A stretch of DNA of 13,606 nucleotides from Paracoccaceae bacterium (GTDB taxonomy: Bacteria > Pseudomonadota > Alphaproteobacteria > Rhodobacterales > Rhodobacteraceae): the NCBI GenBank assembly GCA_016764835.1, contig JAESRD010000401.1:1-13606 (forward strand), written 5' to 3'. A model generated the notes under the pieces. That model was not told the origin of the DNA. It saw only the letters and a list, made by a program, of their open reading frames with translations, and did no database searches. Shown here piece by piece: positions 1-8,465 of the stretch. Both the position numbers and the translations under genes were made by a program. Every line of letters begins with the position of its first letter. Within the stretch, counting starts at the first letter, position 1.

Positions 1-489
1 AGCCAAGCGGCGACGGTTCAGGCTGGCGGCGCTTTGGCCCGCAAAGACGAGGCCGAGCTGCGCCGCGTGGCGATTGCGGCCCATATTATCTCTTTGAGCT
101 TCGGTATTCTCATCGTTGCGCTGTTCCTAGCGGTGCCCGGCGCGCTGGTGTCGCTCTTCCTAGACCCTGACGAGCCGCGCCGCGCCGCGCTGATTGCAAT
201 CGGCTCGGGGCTGGTGCAGCTGGCCGCCTTGTTCCAGTTTGTCGATGCAACCCAGATTTTGGCGTTGTCGCTGCTGCGCGGTTTGCAAGACACGACGCGG
301 CCAATGTGGCTGGCCACACTCAGCTATTGGGTGATTGGCATGCCGGTCAGCTATTGGCTGACCTTTGAGCTGGGGCTTGGGCCGCCTGGCCTGTGGCTGG
401 GCCTGACAGTTGGGCTGGGCATGGCGGCTATCTTGCTCAGCTGGCGGTTCTGGCGCTCGTCTATCAAAATCGGCAAGAAGCCCGTTTAG
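1..489 (+). CDS. MATE family efflux transporter, C-terminal part (5' end outside window)
   Basis: The reading frame is open from the first base and gives the last 162 residues of a membrane transporter of the MATE (NorM-like) multidrug/Na+ or H+ antiport family, which usually has about 450 residues and 12 helices. Visible are hydrophobic segments typical of the second half of the fold, the family-like stretch LLRGLQDTTRPMW in the loop before a late helix, and a short basic C-terminus (SIKIGKKPV). The true start lies upstream of the window; the internal TTG at 34 is not the start. The gene faces the minus-strand hypothetical gene, with only 11 bases between the two stop codons, so any terminator must lie inside coding sequence. 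The substrate cannot be read from this part. The family call is fairly sure; the exact subfamily is not. Confidence 0.85.
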   Translation, partial: SQAATVQAGGALARKDEAELRRVAIAAHIISLSFGILIVALFLAVPGALVSLFLDPDEPRRAALIAIGSGLVQLAALFQFVDATQILALSLLRGLQDTTRPMWLATLSYWVIGMPVSYWLTFELGLGPPGLWLGLTVGLGMAAILLSWRFWRSSIKIGKKPV

Positions 490-500
490 CCAAGGCTGGC

Positions 501-902
501 CTAAGCGCCAATCAACCGGTCTGCCTTTTTGCGCACAAGCATGGAGCGCAGATCATGCATAGCCAGAAGCAGTGCATCTGTCACATCTTCGAGCTGCTCA
601 TCTGTGGCGCGGGCCTGCGCCCAATGTGTTGTCAGGTTCAGATAATCAACCGCGCGGTGAATATCATCCATATCGCGCCGGGCCAGCAGGGCAATGCGCG
701 CCTGTTTCCATTCGGTTATAGCCTCAATATCGGCGGCGGTAAGCACGCGCTTGCCTTGGGGCTTCACATCGCCGTTCTTGACGTTGACGACAGCGATTTG
801 GTCCATCTCAATCCGGCGCTGGCGGTTTTCGGTATCAACCCGAAAAACCGCAGCTCCGTTTTCACGGACGCGAAAATAGTATTCCGGCAGCTCTGTACTC
901 AT
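501..902 (-). CDS. Conserved hypothetical protein of 133 aa, cotranscribed with aspB
   Basis: I do not recognise a named domain. The protein is soluble, with no signal peptide and no membrane segment. The first half (about residues 1-55) looks beta-rich (YYFRVRENGAAVFRVDTENR, then a QIAVVNVKNGDVKP stretch). The second half (about 56-133) is predicted alpha-helical and charged, ending in KKADRLIGA. The ATG at 902 is preceded by an AGAGG ribosome binding site and lies 7 bases after the aspB stop, so translation is probably coupled to aspB. The layout suggests a small accessory or housekeeping role conserved with aspB in Rhodobacterales, but no function should be assigned. The ORF itself is well supported by context and by its length and start signal. 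Confidence 0.75.
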   Translation of the reverse strand: MSTELPEYYFRVRENGAAVFRVDTENRQRRIEMDQIAVVNVKNGDVKPQGKRVLTAADIEAITEWKQARIALLARRDMDDIHRAVDYLNLTTHWAQARATDEQLEDVTDALLLAMHDLRSMLVRKKADRLIGA

Positions 903-909
903 ATTGCCT

Positions 910-2557
<1,648 letters not shown>

Positions 2558-2561
<4 letters not shown>

Positions 2562-2573
2562 GGCATGCCTTAT
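2558..2573. repeat. 16-bp perfect palindrome at the sdhE stop codon
   Basis: ATAAGGCATGCCTTAT reads the same on both strands and contains the sdhE TAA stop (2559-2561). As RNA it could give a 6-bp stem with a four-base CATG loop, but no U-run follows, so it is a poor intrinsic terminator. As DNA its length and symmetry fit a dimeric winged-helix operator. It lies about 145 bases upstream of the MarR-type gene start, at the edge of an AT-rich stretch. Confidence 0.5.
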
Positions 2574-2718
2574 TTACTAACGAAACACTCCATAGGCGCT
2601 TGATTCAATTTTTCTTTTCCTATTTCGCAAATTTTCGACTGATCTATTGTGACTTAATGGATTGTTGGCTTTTTTGCCGCATCTCTATCCCTTGAAAAAG
2701 CGATACGGAGAGCGGCAC

Positions 2719-3228
2719 ATGAGTGTGCATTCAAATCTAGACGACCCAACAACGAAATCTGCAACAGCAGGTTTTATGACCAGTTACCTGGAGGCTTTGA
2801 CACTTGTTGAGCGCCTGCATCGGTTACTCCTAGATGTGATAAAGGATGAGTTTGAGCGACTTGGTGTGCTCGAACTCAACGCGGTGCAAGCGTTGTTGCT
2901 GTTTAACATTGGCGACAATGAGGTAACGGCGGGCGAGCTAAAATCGCGCGGCTATTACCAAGGGTCAAATGTCAGCTACAACCTGAAAAAGCTGGTTGAG
3001 ATGGGCTATATGCACCATCAGCGCTGCGAAATTGACCGCCGGTCAGTGCGTGTTAGGCTCACAGAAAAAGGCCGCCGCATTCGCGACATCGTGTCGCGGC
3101 TGTTTCTGGGCCATGCTGAGGGGCTGATGAACCGCGGTGTGCTTGATATGAACGGGATCGACGAGATCACCGTGTCCCTGCGCCGGGTTGAGCGGTATTG
3201 GACTGATCAGATCAGGTATATCTATTAG
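2719..3228 (+). CDS. MarR-family winged-helix transcriptional regulator (LdtR-like)
   Basis: The 169-residue protein is a winged helix-turn-helix regulator of the MarR superfamily. Its sequence closely resembles the alphaproteobacterial LdtR group (MTSYLEALTLVERLHRLLLDVIKDEF, then LNAVQALLLFNIGD). In Rhizobiales, including Liberibacter, LdtR controls an L,D-transpeptidase gene and stress tolerance. The DNA-binding part spans about residues 55-125: recognition region ELKSRGYYQGSNVSYNLKKLV and wing RCEIDRRSVRVRLTEKG. N- and C-terminal helices would form the dimer interface. The ATG at 2719 has a GGAGAG ribosome site 6-12 bases upstream (2707-2712); the upstream ATG at 2662 lacks one. The gene follows an AT-rich stretch (2572-2700) likely to hold its promoter, but I could not pick a convincing -35/-10 pair. 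The regulated genes are not evident here. Confidence 0.88.
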   Translation: MSVHSNLDDPTTKSATAGFMTSYLEALTLVERLHRLLLDVIKDEFERLGVLELNAVQALLLFNIGDNEVTAGELKSRGYYQGSNVSYNLKKLVEMGYMHHQRCEIDRRSVRVRLTEKGRRIRDIVSRLFLGHAEGLMNRGVLDMNGIDEITVSLRRVERYWTDQIRYIY

Positions 3229-3253
3229 CCAGCGGCCCATATATCGGTCAGAT

Positions 3254-3270
3254 CCCAGCTAAAGGCTGGG
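3254..3270. terminator. Weak hairpin in the convergent MarR/DUF1194 gap
   Basis: CCCAGC (3254-3259) and GCTGGG (3265-3270) pair across a five-base loop that contains part of the DUF1194 stop codon. It is the only obvious hairpin near the 30-base convergent gap and could slow transcription from both sides, but no T-run follows on either strand, so an intrinsic terminator is uncertain. Confidence 0.3.
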
Positions 3271-4026
3271 TTCTGGTGGCAGATCAGTCTGACCAATGGC
3301 CAGACTTGTCAGCTCGCGCAACAGCTTGCGTTCCATCACTTCTTGGAACGTCGCGTGGCTTGCAGATATTTCGGTAAAGGCGCCGGGGCCGCGTATGACA
3401 TAGGCCCGGTAATAGGCATCAAGATCGGCCAGCCCCGTGCTGTTGCTGGCGCCGTTGCCTATGACCAGCCCATTTATTGTTATATTTGGCAGGCCAGACG
3501 TGTCGATGCTCTGCGGCAGCGGCCCGGTATTGGACCGGCCATCCCCCGAAATATCGAGCGTATGTTGCCAACAATCAGGCAGATCGGCAAGCAGAGTGAG
3601 CCCTGCGCTCATCGCCGCGCCCAGAGCGGTGGTTGGGCTGCTGCGGGCGCGGTTGGCGGCGATAATCTGGGCCGTGGCCCGGTCAAGTGCTGCTGCACTA
3701 TCTATCGCCGTCCAGCCCAAGATCAGGCTCTGGTTGTGCGGGCCGCTCCACTCGTAAACCGTCAGATAAACCGGTGCTTGTAGCCGCGACAGCAATCGTT
3801 CACGCACCGTTTCAGACTGTAACGCCCCGGCAAGACCACGCAATTGCAGCTGATATTCATCTGCATCAACCGAGCCAGAAACATCCAGCCCCAGCGCCAA
3901 GGCTTGGCGGCATTGCCCCGCGGCCGCACTCGCCAGCAAACAACCGGCAAGTGCGAGGCCGGTTGCCCGTGCCCAATTTAGCAGTGTGGCGTTTACCAGT
4001 GACCGGTATTTTCCATTGAGGCCCAT
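3259..4026 (-). CDS. DUF1194 secreted von Willebrand factor A-type protein
   Basis: The 255-residue protein belongs to DUF1194, a family of exported VWA-like proteins common in Rhodobacterales and of unknown role. The metal-ion-dependent adhesion site is visible: DVSGS at residues 48-52 (DxSxS), the TTALGAAMSAG segment for the MIDAS threonine, and DISGDGRSN for the second Asp. The N-terminus is a signal sequence: either signal peptidase I cleavage after ASAAAG, leaving Cys39 near the mature end, or lipoprotein processing at LAGC (Cys29). The start at 4026 is supported by a perfect AAAGGAGG ribosome site 10 bases upstream, although it makes the gene overlap the gloA 3' end by 34 bases. It is expected to be a periplasmic or envelope protein that binds a partner through the metal site; the partner is unknown. 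Confidence 0.85.
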   Translation of the reverse strand: MGLNGKYRSLVNATLLNWARATGLALAGCLLASAAAGQCRQALALGLDVSGSVDADEYQLQLRGLAGALQSETVRERLLSRLQAPVYLTVYEWSGPHNQSLILGWTAIDSAAALDRATAQIIAANRARSSPTTALGAAMSAGLTLLADLPDCWQHTLDISGDGRSNTGPLPQSIDTSGLPNITINGLVIGNGASNSTGLADLDAYYRAYVIRGPGAFTEISASHATFQEVMERKLLRELTSLAIGQTDLPPEPSL

Positions 4027-4421
4027 GGTTCTGCTGCCTCCTTTGACGCACCATTTTGCAAAATCTCTATCGAGATATTATCAGGCGAGCGCACAAATGC
4101 CATATGGCCGTCGCGCGGTGGGCGGTTGATCACATGGCCCGCATCCATCAGCAGTTGGCAGGTCGCATAAATATCATCAACGCCGTAAGCGAGGTGGCCA
4201 AAATGGCGGCTGTCAGAGGGCAGGGCGTCGTCGCCGTCCCAATTATAAGTCAGCTCAACCGGTGCGTCTTCTTGGCCGGGAGGGGCCATGAATATTAGCG
4301 AGAATCGACCGGCTTCGCTGTCATGACGTTTGGTTTCGCGCAGGCCGAGCAGCTCATAAAAGGCGATAGATTTTTCGAGGTCTTTGACCCGGACCATAGT
4401 GTGCAAATAGACGAGTGGCAT
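3993..4421 (-). CDS. gloA: Lactoylglutathione lyase (glyoxalase I), VOC superfamily
   Basis: This 142-residue enzyme is expected to convert the methylglyoxal-glutathione hemithioacetal to S-lactoylglutathione in the cytoplasm, the first step of methylglyoxal removal. The four metal ligands of glyoxalase I are all in place: His7 (YLHTMVRVKDLEKSIAFY), Glu56 (PVELTYNW), His76 (FGHLAYGVDD) and Glu119 (ISIEIL). The two-module betaalphabetabetabeta layout and length match bacterial GloA; a C-terminal tail of about 20 residues (ASKEAAEPWASMENTGHW) is extra. The ATG at 4421 follows an AGGAGA ribosome site. The 3' end overlaps the start of the DUF1194 gene, so the two are probably cotranscribed. Metal type (Ni or Zn) cannot be read safely. 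Confidence 0.92.
   Translation of the reverse strand: MPLVYLHTMVRVKDLEKSIAFYELLGLRETKRHDSEAGRFSLIFMAPPGQEDAPVELTYNWDGDDALPSDSRHFGHLAYGVDDIYATCQLLMDAGHVINRPPRDGHMAFVRSPDNISIEILQNGASKEAAEPWASMENTGHW
4037..4044 (-). promoter_or_regulatory. Ribosome binding site of the DUF1194 gene inside gloA
   Basis: On the minus strand this reads AAAGGAGG, a near-perfect complement of the 16S rRNA 3' end, 10 bases before the ATG at 4026. It lies within the gloA coding sequence and decides the DUF1194 start despite the 34-base overlap. Confidence 0.75.
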
Positions 4422-4529
4422 GGTTTTCTCCTGATGATTTGATTTGGCCCAAAAGCTGGGATTGGATTAACCTTAACACAGGCGTGAGTAAGAAGCACAG
4501 ATGTCAGCAGTTACCAGAGCCTAGAGCGG

Positions 4530-5936
4530 CTAAAAGCTGGAATTCCACGTTAGACCAACGCGCAGGTCTTCGCGGCCAAAGAAATCAATTGTTGACCAAG
4601 TTTGCGACTGTTCCAATGTGACGGTTGGGGTGAAGCCGTAAATTTCAGCTTGGGGAATGGCGGCTGAAATATGCACACTAAGCCGCTGATCTTCCCTGTC
4701 TACACTATAGATAGCGAGCCCGGTTTGGGGGTCGACAGTGCCATAGTTGGTATAGGCGTAGTCGCGTGACTCGCCATTTAGCCCTAGCGAAATTTGTAGG
4801 CCTGCCACTGGCTCAGCTATGCGGTAATTGGCGCTAAAATTAAACCCGTCATAGCCGCTATCGGCCCGATCAGTGAGGGCGGAACGCAAGCCAAAGCCAA
4901 GCGTAAGCCGGTCACCATTGCCAAGCGGGGCAATATAGCGCGCCGAAATGCTTGTCGTCCAATAGGCATCATTATCATATTTGCTGAGCAGCTCGGCCAT
5001 TGCTGAAATGTTAAGCAAGCTGTTGTTATTGAGCTGAAAATCAAGCCCGCCGCTGGCGCGAACGAACCGCGTATAGAAATCTCCATCATACCAGGTTAGA
5101 CCTGTTGCCAGCTCAACCGTGCCGCGATCGGCGAAGTTGTTTGGTTGCCAAATATGGGTGAGGCTAAAGGTGACACCGGCATCGGAATAGTCATTTCCGC
5201 TTGCCTCGGGATCAAGCGCCAACGTGTCTTGGCTTAGCACATATGTTCTGCCGTTCAGCCGGAATTTGGCAAAGGTGGCGCTGTTATCATCATTATGTAG
5301 CCGGTAGGACAGGCCGACATTGGCCGCTATTTGCAAGCCAGAAAATGCAAATGTATCGGGGCTTAAATCTGTGGGAGTACCAAGTGGTAGAACCACTGTT
5401 GTGGCATTGGTTCCACCATTAATATTGCTGCTCGGCGTAATGCCAAAGCTTAGCGAAACCGAAAACGGATTATGCTGACGCAGATAGTTGTAATCTTCGA
5501 TCGCCCCGGCGCGGGCCTGCGCATTGGGCGCATGTTGCAATGACCGGCGCAGCCAAATCTGGGCTGAGGTATCGCGGCCAACATGACTATGCGCCTGTGC
5601 GGCAAGACGGGCGGCGTTAAAGCGCGCATCACCGGGCGGTGAGGCGCGAAAAGCCGCCGCGGCGGCGCGACTTGCTGCGTCATACTGTTCGAGCATCAGC
5701 AGTGCTTCGGTGCGGATGAACAGAGCGGTTTGGTCGGCAGGGTCACGCAGCAGCAGCGCATCGGCCAAGGCCAGTGCTTCTTGGGCCGCGCCGTTTTGCA
5801 GCGTCTCAATTGCCAGCGTTCGCATTTGTGGCAGGGTGAACTGCACAGCGCTTTGCGCCAGCGCGGCGCCGGGTGTTGCCAAAGCAACAACCAGTGCCAG
5901 CGCGCGAAATGGCCCAGCGCGAAAAGGCAAACCCAT
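4530..5936 (-). CDS. Slam-like outer membrane protein (TPR domain plus beta-barrel), candidate surface lipoprotein exporter
   Basis: The 468-residue protein has a signal peptide (cleavage after ALA, residue 27), an alpha-helical TPR-like domain at about 30-155 (repeats of the type ALALADALLLRDPADQTALFIRTEALL), then a beta-barrel from about 158 to 468 that ends in Phe (WNSSF), as outer membrane barrels do. The barrel opens with SVSLSFGITPSSNINGGT, resembling the first strand of Slam (DUF560) proteins. Size and order match Neisseria Slam1/Slam2 and Xenorhabdus NilB, outer membrane proteins that move lipoproteins to the cell surface (type XI secretion). It starts two bases after the stop of the lipoprotein gene, so the pair is almost certainly cotranslated. 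The Slam assignment rests on architecture and partner; other TPR-barrel exporters remain possible. No clear terminator follows. Confidence 0.72.
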   Translation of the reverse strand: MGLPFRAGPFRALALVVALATPGAALAQSAVQFTLPQMRTLAIETLQNGAAQEALALADALLLRDPADQTALFIRTEALLMLEQYDAASRAAAAAFRASPPGDARFNAARLAAQAHSHVGRDTSAQIWLRRSLQHAPNAQARAGAIEDYNYLRQHNPFSVSLSFGITPSSNINGGTNATTVVLPLGTPTDLSPDTFAFSGLQIAANVGLSYRLHNDDNSATFAKFRLNGRTYVLSQDTLALDPEASGNDYSDAGVTFSLTHIWQPNNFADRGTVELATGLTWYDGDFYTRFVRASGGLDFQLNNNSLLNISAMAELLSKYDNDAYWTTSISARYIAPLGNGDRLTLGFGLRSALTDRADSGYDGFNFSANYRIAEPVAGLQISLGLNGESRDYAYTNYGTVDPQTGLAIYSVDREDQRLSVHISAAIPQAEIYGFTPTVTLEQSQTWSTIDFFGREDLRVGLTWNSSF

Positions 5937-5938
5937 GT

Positions 5939-7087
5939 TTAGTTGCCTGTGCCGCGATACAGGATGAAGCCGCCGGTTTCTTGGGCCTGAACAGCGCCAG
6001 CATAACGCGGATCATCTGAGGTAATAACGATCACCCCAACCAGCTCGCCGCCATCACCCGAGGTCATGTCTCCAGCAAGGATGCCGTAATAGGTGCCGCT
6101 TTCATAAATCTCAAGCGCGCCGCTATCATCGGCGATTGAGTTATTCAGTTCGCCGCTGATCTCACCGTTCTCGGTGATTGTTGGCGCGCCTTCTTGAATA
6201 ACGAACAGCAAGTCGGGCAAAACCAGCCCATCTTCGCCACCCAATGGGACGACTGTGCCATCCATATCATAGGCAACGCGGTTAAAGATCTGGCCTTGGA
6301 CCGCGTCATTGGCGTTGAAATCTCTAAAGTCGATAGAGACCTGCATATCGGCCACTGTATATTCCATGCCGCCGAGGGGGCCAAAGACCCGCAAGCCAGA
6401 ATAGCCGCCGGAATAAACCGCTTGGCCGGTGGTCGGCAGCTCAACGCCGCCGTTGCGCTCATAGAGGAAACCGCCAAAGCCAAAGCCGACATAACCGCCG
6501 GTGCGGACAATGGCAAAAGAGGTGCGCGGCACGCCGTCAGCATCAGAGACATTGCTGACGCCGTAGATTGCGCGGTAGGGCACGATCTGGCCAATCTGGT
6601 CGCCGGTCAGAAAATCTTCTGTCACAACATCGGCTTCATAGACGGCAAAGACCGGGCGGTCTGGGTGCTGGGCGGTTGGCCCGCTGAGCTGGCCAATTGG
6701 TGTGCCGCGCGAATAGGTGTTCGCACCGTCAAAGCCGAGCCCATCGACGATGAATGTATCATTGCCCGGCACATAGATAACGCTGGCCAGCAAGCCGCCG
6801 CCAACATCGTTGCGGGCTTCAACCCGGGTGAGCGAACCATCAGCAAAGGGTGATTCAGAATCCGGCGGCAAAGTTGTGCCGGTATTTAACAGATCGGTCG
6901 CGCCGTCGCCGTCGCCAGCATTGTCGCCGCCATCGGCGTCATCATCATCATCGTCGTCGCAATCGGTTGTACAGCTGTCATCATCTGAATCGTCAGCACC
7001 AAGCGGTGTATCGTCGAAGAATGGCTGTCCATCACCGCAGCCAGACAAAAGTGCCAACAATGCGGTTGAGAATAGGAAATGTTTCAT
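5939..7087 (-). CDS. Lipoprotein with Asp-rich linker and TbpB-like beta domain, candidate substrate of the adjacent Slam-like protein
   Basis: The 382-residue protein begins with a lipoprotein signal peptide: MKHFLFSTALLALLSGC, lipobox LLSGC, lipidated Cys17, glycine at +2. Next comes a flexible acidic linker (about 25-66) holding Cys39 and Cys43 and seven consecutive Asp (44-50). Residues about 80-382 are Gly- and beta-rich: GSLTRVEARNDVGGGL, RTSFAIVRTGGYVGFGFGG, TGQAVYSGGYSGLRV (220-233), SIDFRDFNANDAVQGQIFN (251-269), NGEISGEL and YYGILAGDMTSGDGGELVGV. The last four resemble the beta-barrel repeats of TbpB-type surface lipoproteins. The ATG at 7087 was chosen because it places the lipobox correctly; the frame runs on to 7153. 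The gene is directly followed by the Slam-like gene. The ligand is unknown; I see no heme or transferrin motif. Confidence 0.7.
   Translation of the reverse strand: MKHFLFSTALLALLSGCGDGQPFFDDTPLGADDSDDDSCTTDCDDDDDDDADGGDNAGDGDGATDLLNTGTTLPPDSESPFADGSLTRVEARNDVGGGLLASVIYVPGNDTFIVDGLGFDGANTYSRGTPIGQLSGPTAQHPDRPVFAVYEADVVTEDFLTGDQIGQIVPYRAIYGVSNVSDADGVPRTSFAIVRTGGYVGFGFGGFLYERNGGVELPTTGQAVYSGGYSGLRVFGPLGGMEYTVADMQVSIDFRDFNANDAVQGQIFNRVAYDMDGTVVPLGGEDGLVLPDLLFVIQEGAPTITENGEISGELNNSIADDSGALEIYESGTYYGILAGDMTSGDGGELVGVIVITSDDPRYAGAVQAQETGGFILYRGTGN
6938..6958 (-). repeat. GAY trinucleotide tract coding for seven consecutive Asp
   Basis: On the minus strand the codons are GAC/GAT only, seven in a row, coding for Asp44-Asp50 of the lipoprotein; further Asp codons flank it (6894-7010). 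A tract of this kind can change length by slippage in whole codons, which would lengthen or shorten the linker without breaking the frame. Confidence 0.7.
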
Positions 7088-7122
7088 GCTGTGCCCCGGG
7101 CTTTGGTTTTGTCTTCTTAACC

Positions 7123-7153
7123 ATATCGTCGGCTTGGATAAACAAAGAGTCAA
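7123..7153 (-). promoter_or_regulatory. Candidate promoter of the lipoprotein/Slam pair
   Basis: On the minus strand TTGACT (7148-7153) is a good -35 element. The best -10 candidates are GACGAT at 17-base spacing or CGATAT (7123-7128) at 19-base spacing, about 35 bases before the start codon. The -10 match is weak, so the call rests mainly on the -35 and on position. Confidence 0.35.
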
Positions 7154-7199
7154 CGGCCCATTGGTGCCACAGCTAGGTCAGATGGGCATGAATCGCCGT

Positions 7200-7227
7200 T
7201 TGTGCTGCCAGCACCACAATATATAGT
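7200..7227 (+). promoter_or_regulatory. Candidate thyX promoter
   Basis: TTGTGC (7200-7205) and TATAGT (7222-7227) are separated by 16 bases and lie 58 bases before the thyX start. The -10 is a fair match, the -35 is weaker. A short hairpin GCCC-GTTT-GGGC (7246-7257) lies in the predicted leader. Confidence 0.3.
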
Positions 7228-7273
7228 GGGTTACGACTCGCCCCAGCCCGTTTGGGCCGCCATAAATAGATGC

Positions 7274-7277
7274 AGGA
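7274..7277 (+). promoter_or_regulatory. thyX ribosome binding site
   Basis: AGGA lies 7 bases before the ATG at 7285 and favours that start over the in-frame ATG at 7270, which has no purine-rich site in front. Confidence 0.55.
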
Positions 7278-7284
7278 TAATTCA

Positions 7285-8190
7285 ATGCCACTGACCGACG
7301 CACAAGAAACTGAGATTGAAACCCTGCGCGCGACCCCGCGCCAGACGCTACGGGCGGTATCGGAGGGTATGGAGGCGCATCTTTATCGGGCCTATCCGGT
7401 GCTCGATCACGGGTTTATCCGCGTGGTAGATTATATGGGTGATGATGCGGCCATCTGTCAGGCAGCACGGGTTAGCTACGGCACTGGCACCAAGTCTGTG
7501 CAAAACGATGAAGGGCTGATCCGTTACCTGATGCGGCATTGGCACTCGACCCCGTTTGAGATGTGCGAAGTGAAGCTGCATGTAAAATTGCCTGTCTTTG
7601 TCGCCCGTCAGTGGATCCGCCACCGGACGGCGAATGTGAATGAATATTCAGCGCGTTACTCGATATTGGACCGCGAATTTTATATTCCGGCACCTGAGCA
7701 ACTCGCGGCGCAATCGGTGGTCAATAATCAGGGCCGGGGTGAAGCGCTACAGGGCGAGGAAGCGGCGCGTGTGCTTGAGATTTTGAAGGGCGGGAGCGAC
7801 AAGGCTTATGACGATTATCAGGCGATGATATCGGAGGACGGCCAGCAAGGCTTGGCCCGTGAACTCGCCCGCATGAACTTGCCGACCAATATTTACACCC
7901 AGTGGTACTGGAAGGTTGATCTTCATAATCTGTTTCATTTCCTGCGCTTGCGGGCCGATGCTCATGCGCAATATGAAATACGGGTCTATGCTGAAGCCAT
8001 GTGCAAAATCGTGGCTGACTGGGTGCCTGCGGCTTATGGTGCTTTTGAAGATTACCGCCTTGGCGGGCAGAACATTAGCACCAAAGGGGCCGATTGTTTG
8101 CGGCGGCGCTTGGCCGGCGAACAGGTAACCCAAGAAAGTTCGGGCATGAGCAAAGGCGAATGGCGTGAGTTTTCGGCAAGCTGGGGCTGA
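7285..8190 (+). CDS. thyX: Flavin-dependent thymidylate synthase ThyX
   Basis: The 301-residue enzyme makes dTMP from dUMP using FAD, NADPH and methylene-tetrahydrofolate, replacing or supplementing ThyA. The diagnostic RHRx7S motif is present at residues 112-122 ([11 protein letters not shown]), followed by [13 protein letters not shown], and the [12 protein letters not shown] segment with nucleotide- and flavin-binding residues is also intact. The N-terminal region [32 protein letters not shown] is typical of the alphaproteobacterial form. Start choice: the ATG at 7285 has an AGGA site and begins MPLTDAQE, as is usual; the ATG at 7270 would add five residues. It is divergent from the lipoprotein/Slam pair and convergent with the cold-shock gene. 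No thyA is present in this window. Confidence 0.96.
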   Translation: MPLTDAQETEIETLRATPRQTLRAVSEGMEAHLYRAYPVLDHGFIRVVDYMGDDAAICQAARVSYGTGTKSVQNDEGLIRYLMRHWHSTPFEMCEVKLHVKLPVFVARQWIRHRTANVNEYSARYSILDREFYIPAPEQLAAQSVVNNQGRGEALQGEEAARVLEILKGGSDKAYDDYQAMISEDGQQGLARELARMNLPTNIYTQWYWKVDLHNLFHFLRLRADAHAQYEIRVYAEAMCKIVADWVPAAYGAFEDYRLGGQNISTKGADCLRRRLAGEQVTQESSGMSKGEWREFSASWG

Positions 8191-8224
8191 GCCTCGGTTG
8201 CATTTAATATCGCAAGGCTCAGCC
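8185..8224. terminator. First of two adjacent hairpins after thyX
   Basis: GGCTGAGCCT (8185-8194) and AGGCTCAGCC (8215-8224) are a perfect 10-bp inverted repeat; the left arm contains the thyX stop codon. The 20-base loop holds a further TTGC/GCAA pair. It directly abuts the second hairpin. No T-run follows it on the plus strand, but it could protect the 3' end or help terminate cold-shock transcripts from the other side. Confidence 0.5.
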
Positions 8225-8254
8225 GGGTAGCGGGGGGGGCGCTACCCATTTTAG
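8225..8254 (+). terminator. Intrinsic terminator of thyX
   Basis: GGGTAGCG (8225-8232) pairs with CGCTACCC (8240-8247) across a loop of seven G, followed by ATTTTAG. The stem is 8 bp and GC-rich. The T-run is short, so efficiency is uncertain, but position between convergent genes fits termination. Confidence 0.6.
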
Positions 8255-8258
8255 ATGA

Positions 8259-8465
8259 TCAGATGATGCTAAGGTTGCCGGCCATCTCTCTGCCGTCACG
8301 TCCTTCGATCAAGTCAAACTCAATCGGCTGGTCATCGGCCAGTCCGGTTAGCCCAGATTGTTCAACTGCTGATATATGGACGAAGATATCCTTGCCGCCG
8401 TCATCGGGGGCAATGAACCCGAAGCCTTTTCCAGTGTTGGACCATTTAACTTTGCCTTTGGCCAT
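8259..8465 (-). CDS. CspA-family cold-shock protein
   Basis: The 68-residue protein is a single cold-shock domain that binds single-stranded RNA and DNA and acts as an RNA chaperone. RNP1 is seen at residues 13-18 (KGFGFI) and RNP2 at 27-32 (IFVHIS), with the usual MAKGKVKW start and the ISAVEQSGL segment. One departure: the aromatic residue after Trp8 (usually Phe in VKWFN) is Ser9 here. The ATG at 8465 is preceded by AAGGAGAG, a strong ribosome site. The 191 bases before it on the minus strand are without genes, leaving room for a long 5' leader of the kind known for cold-shock genes, but I did not find a certain structure. It converges with thyX. Confidence 0.95.
   Translation of the reverse strand: MAKGKVKWSNTGKGFGFIAPDDGGKDIFVHISAVEQSGLTGLADDQPIEFDLIEGRDGREMAGNLSII

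Noticed and set aside
3343..3783. Plus-strand open frame of 146 residues opposite DUF1194
   Set aside because: It is the antisense shadow of the DUF1194 gene, without ribosome site or recognisable domain.
6194..6853. Plus-strand open frame of 219 residues opposite the lipoprotein gene
   Set aside because: Composition and position fit an antisense shadow of the lipoprotein; the opposite strand has signal peptide, lipobox and a coupled partner gene.
6938..6958. Trinucleotide tract as CRISPR or microsatellite outside genes
   Set aside because: It is too short, has no repeat-spacer pattern and is in frame within the lipoprotein as Asp codons.
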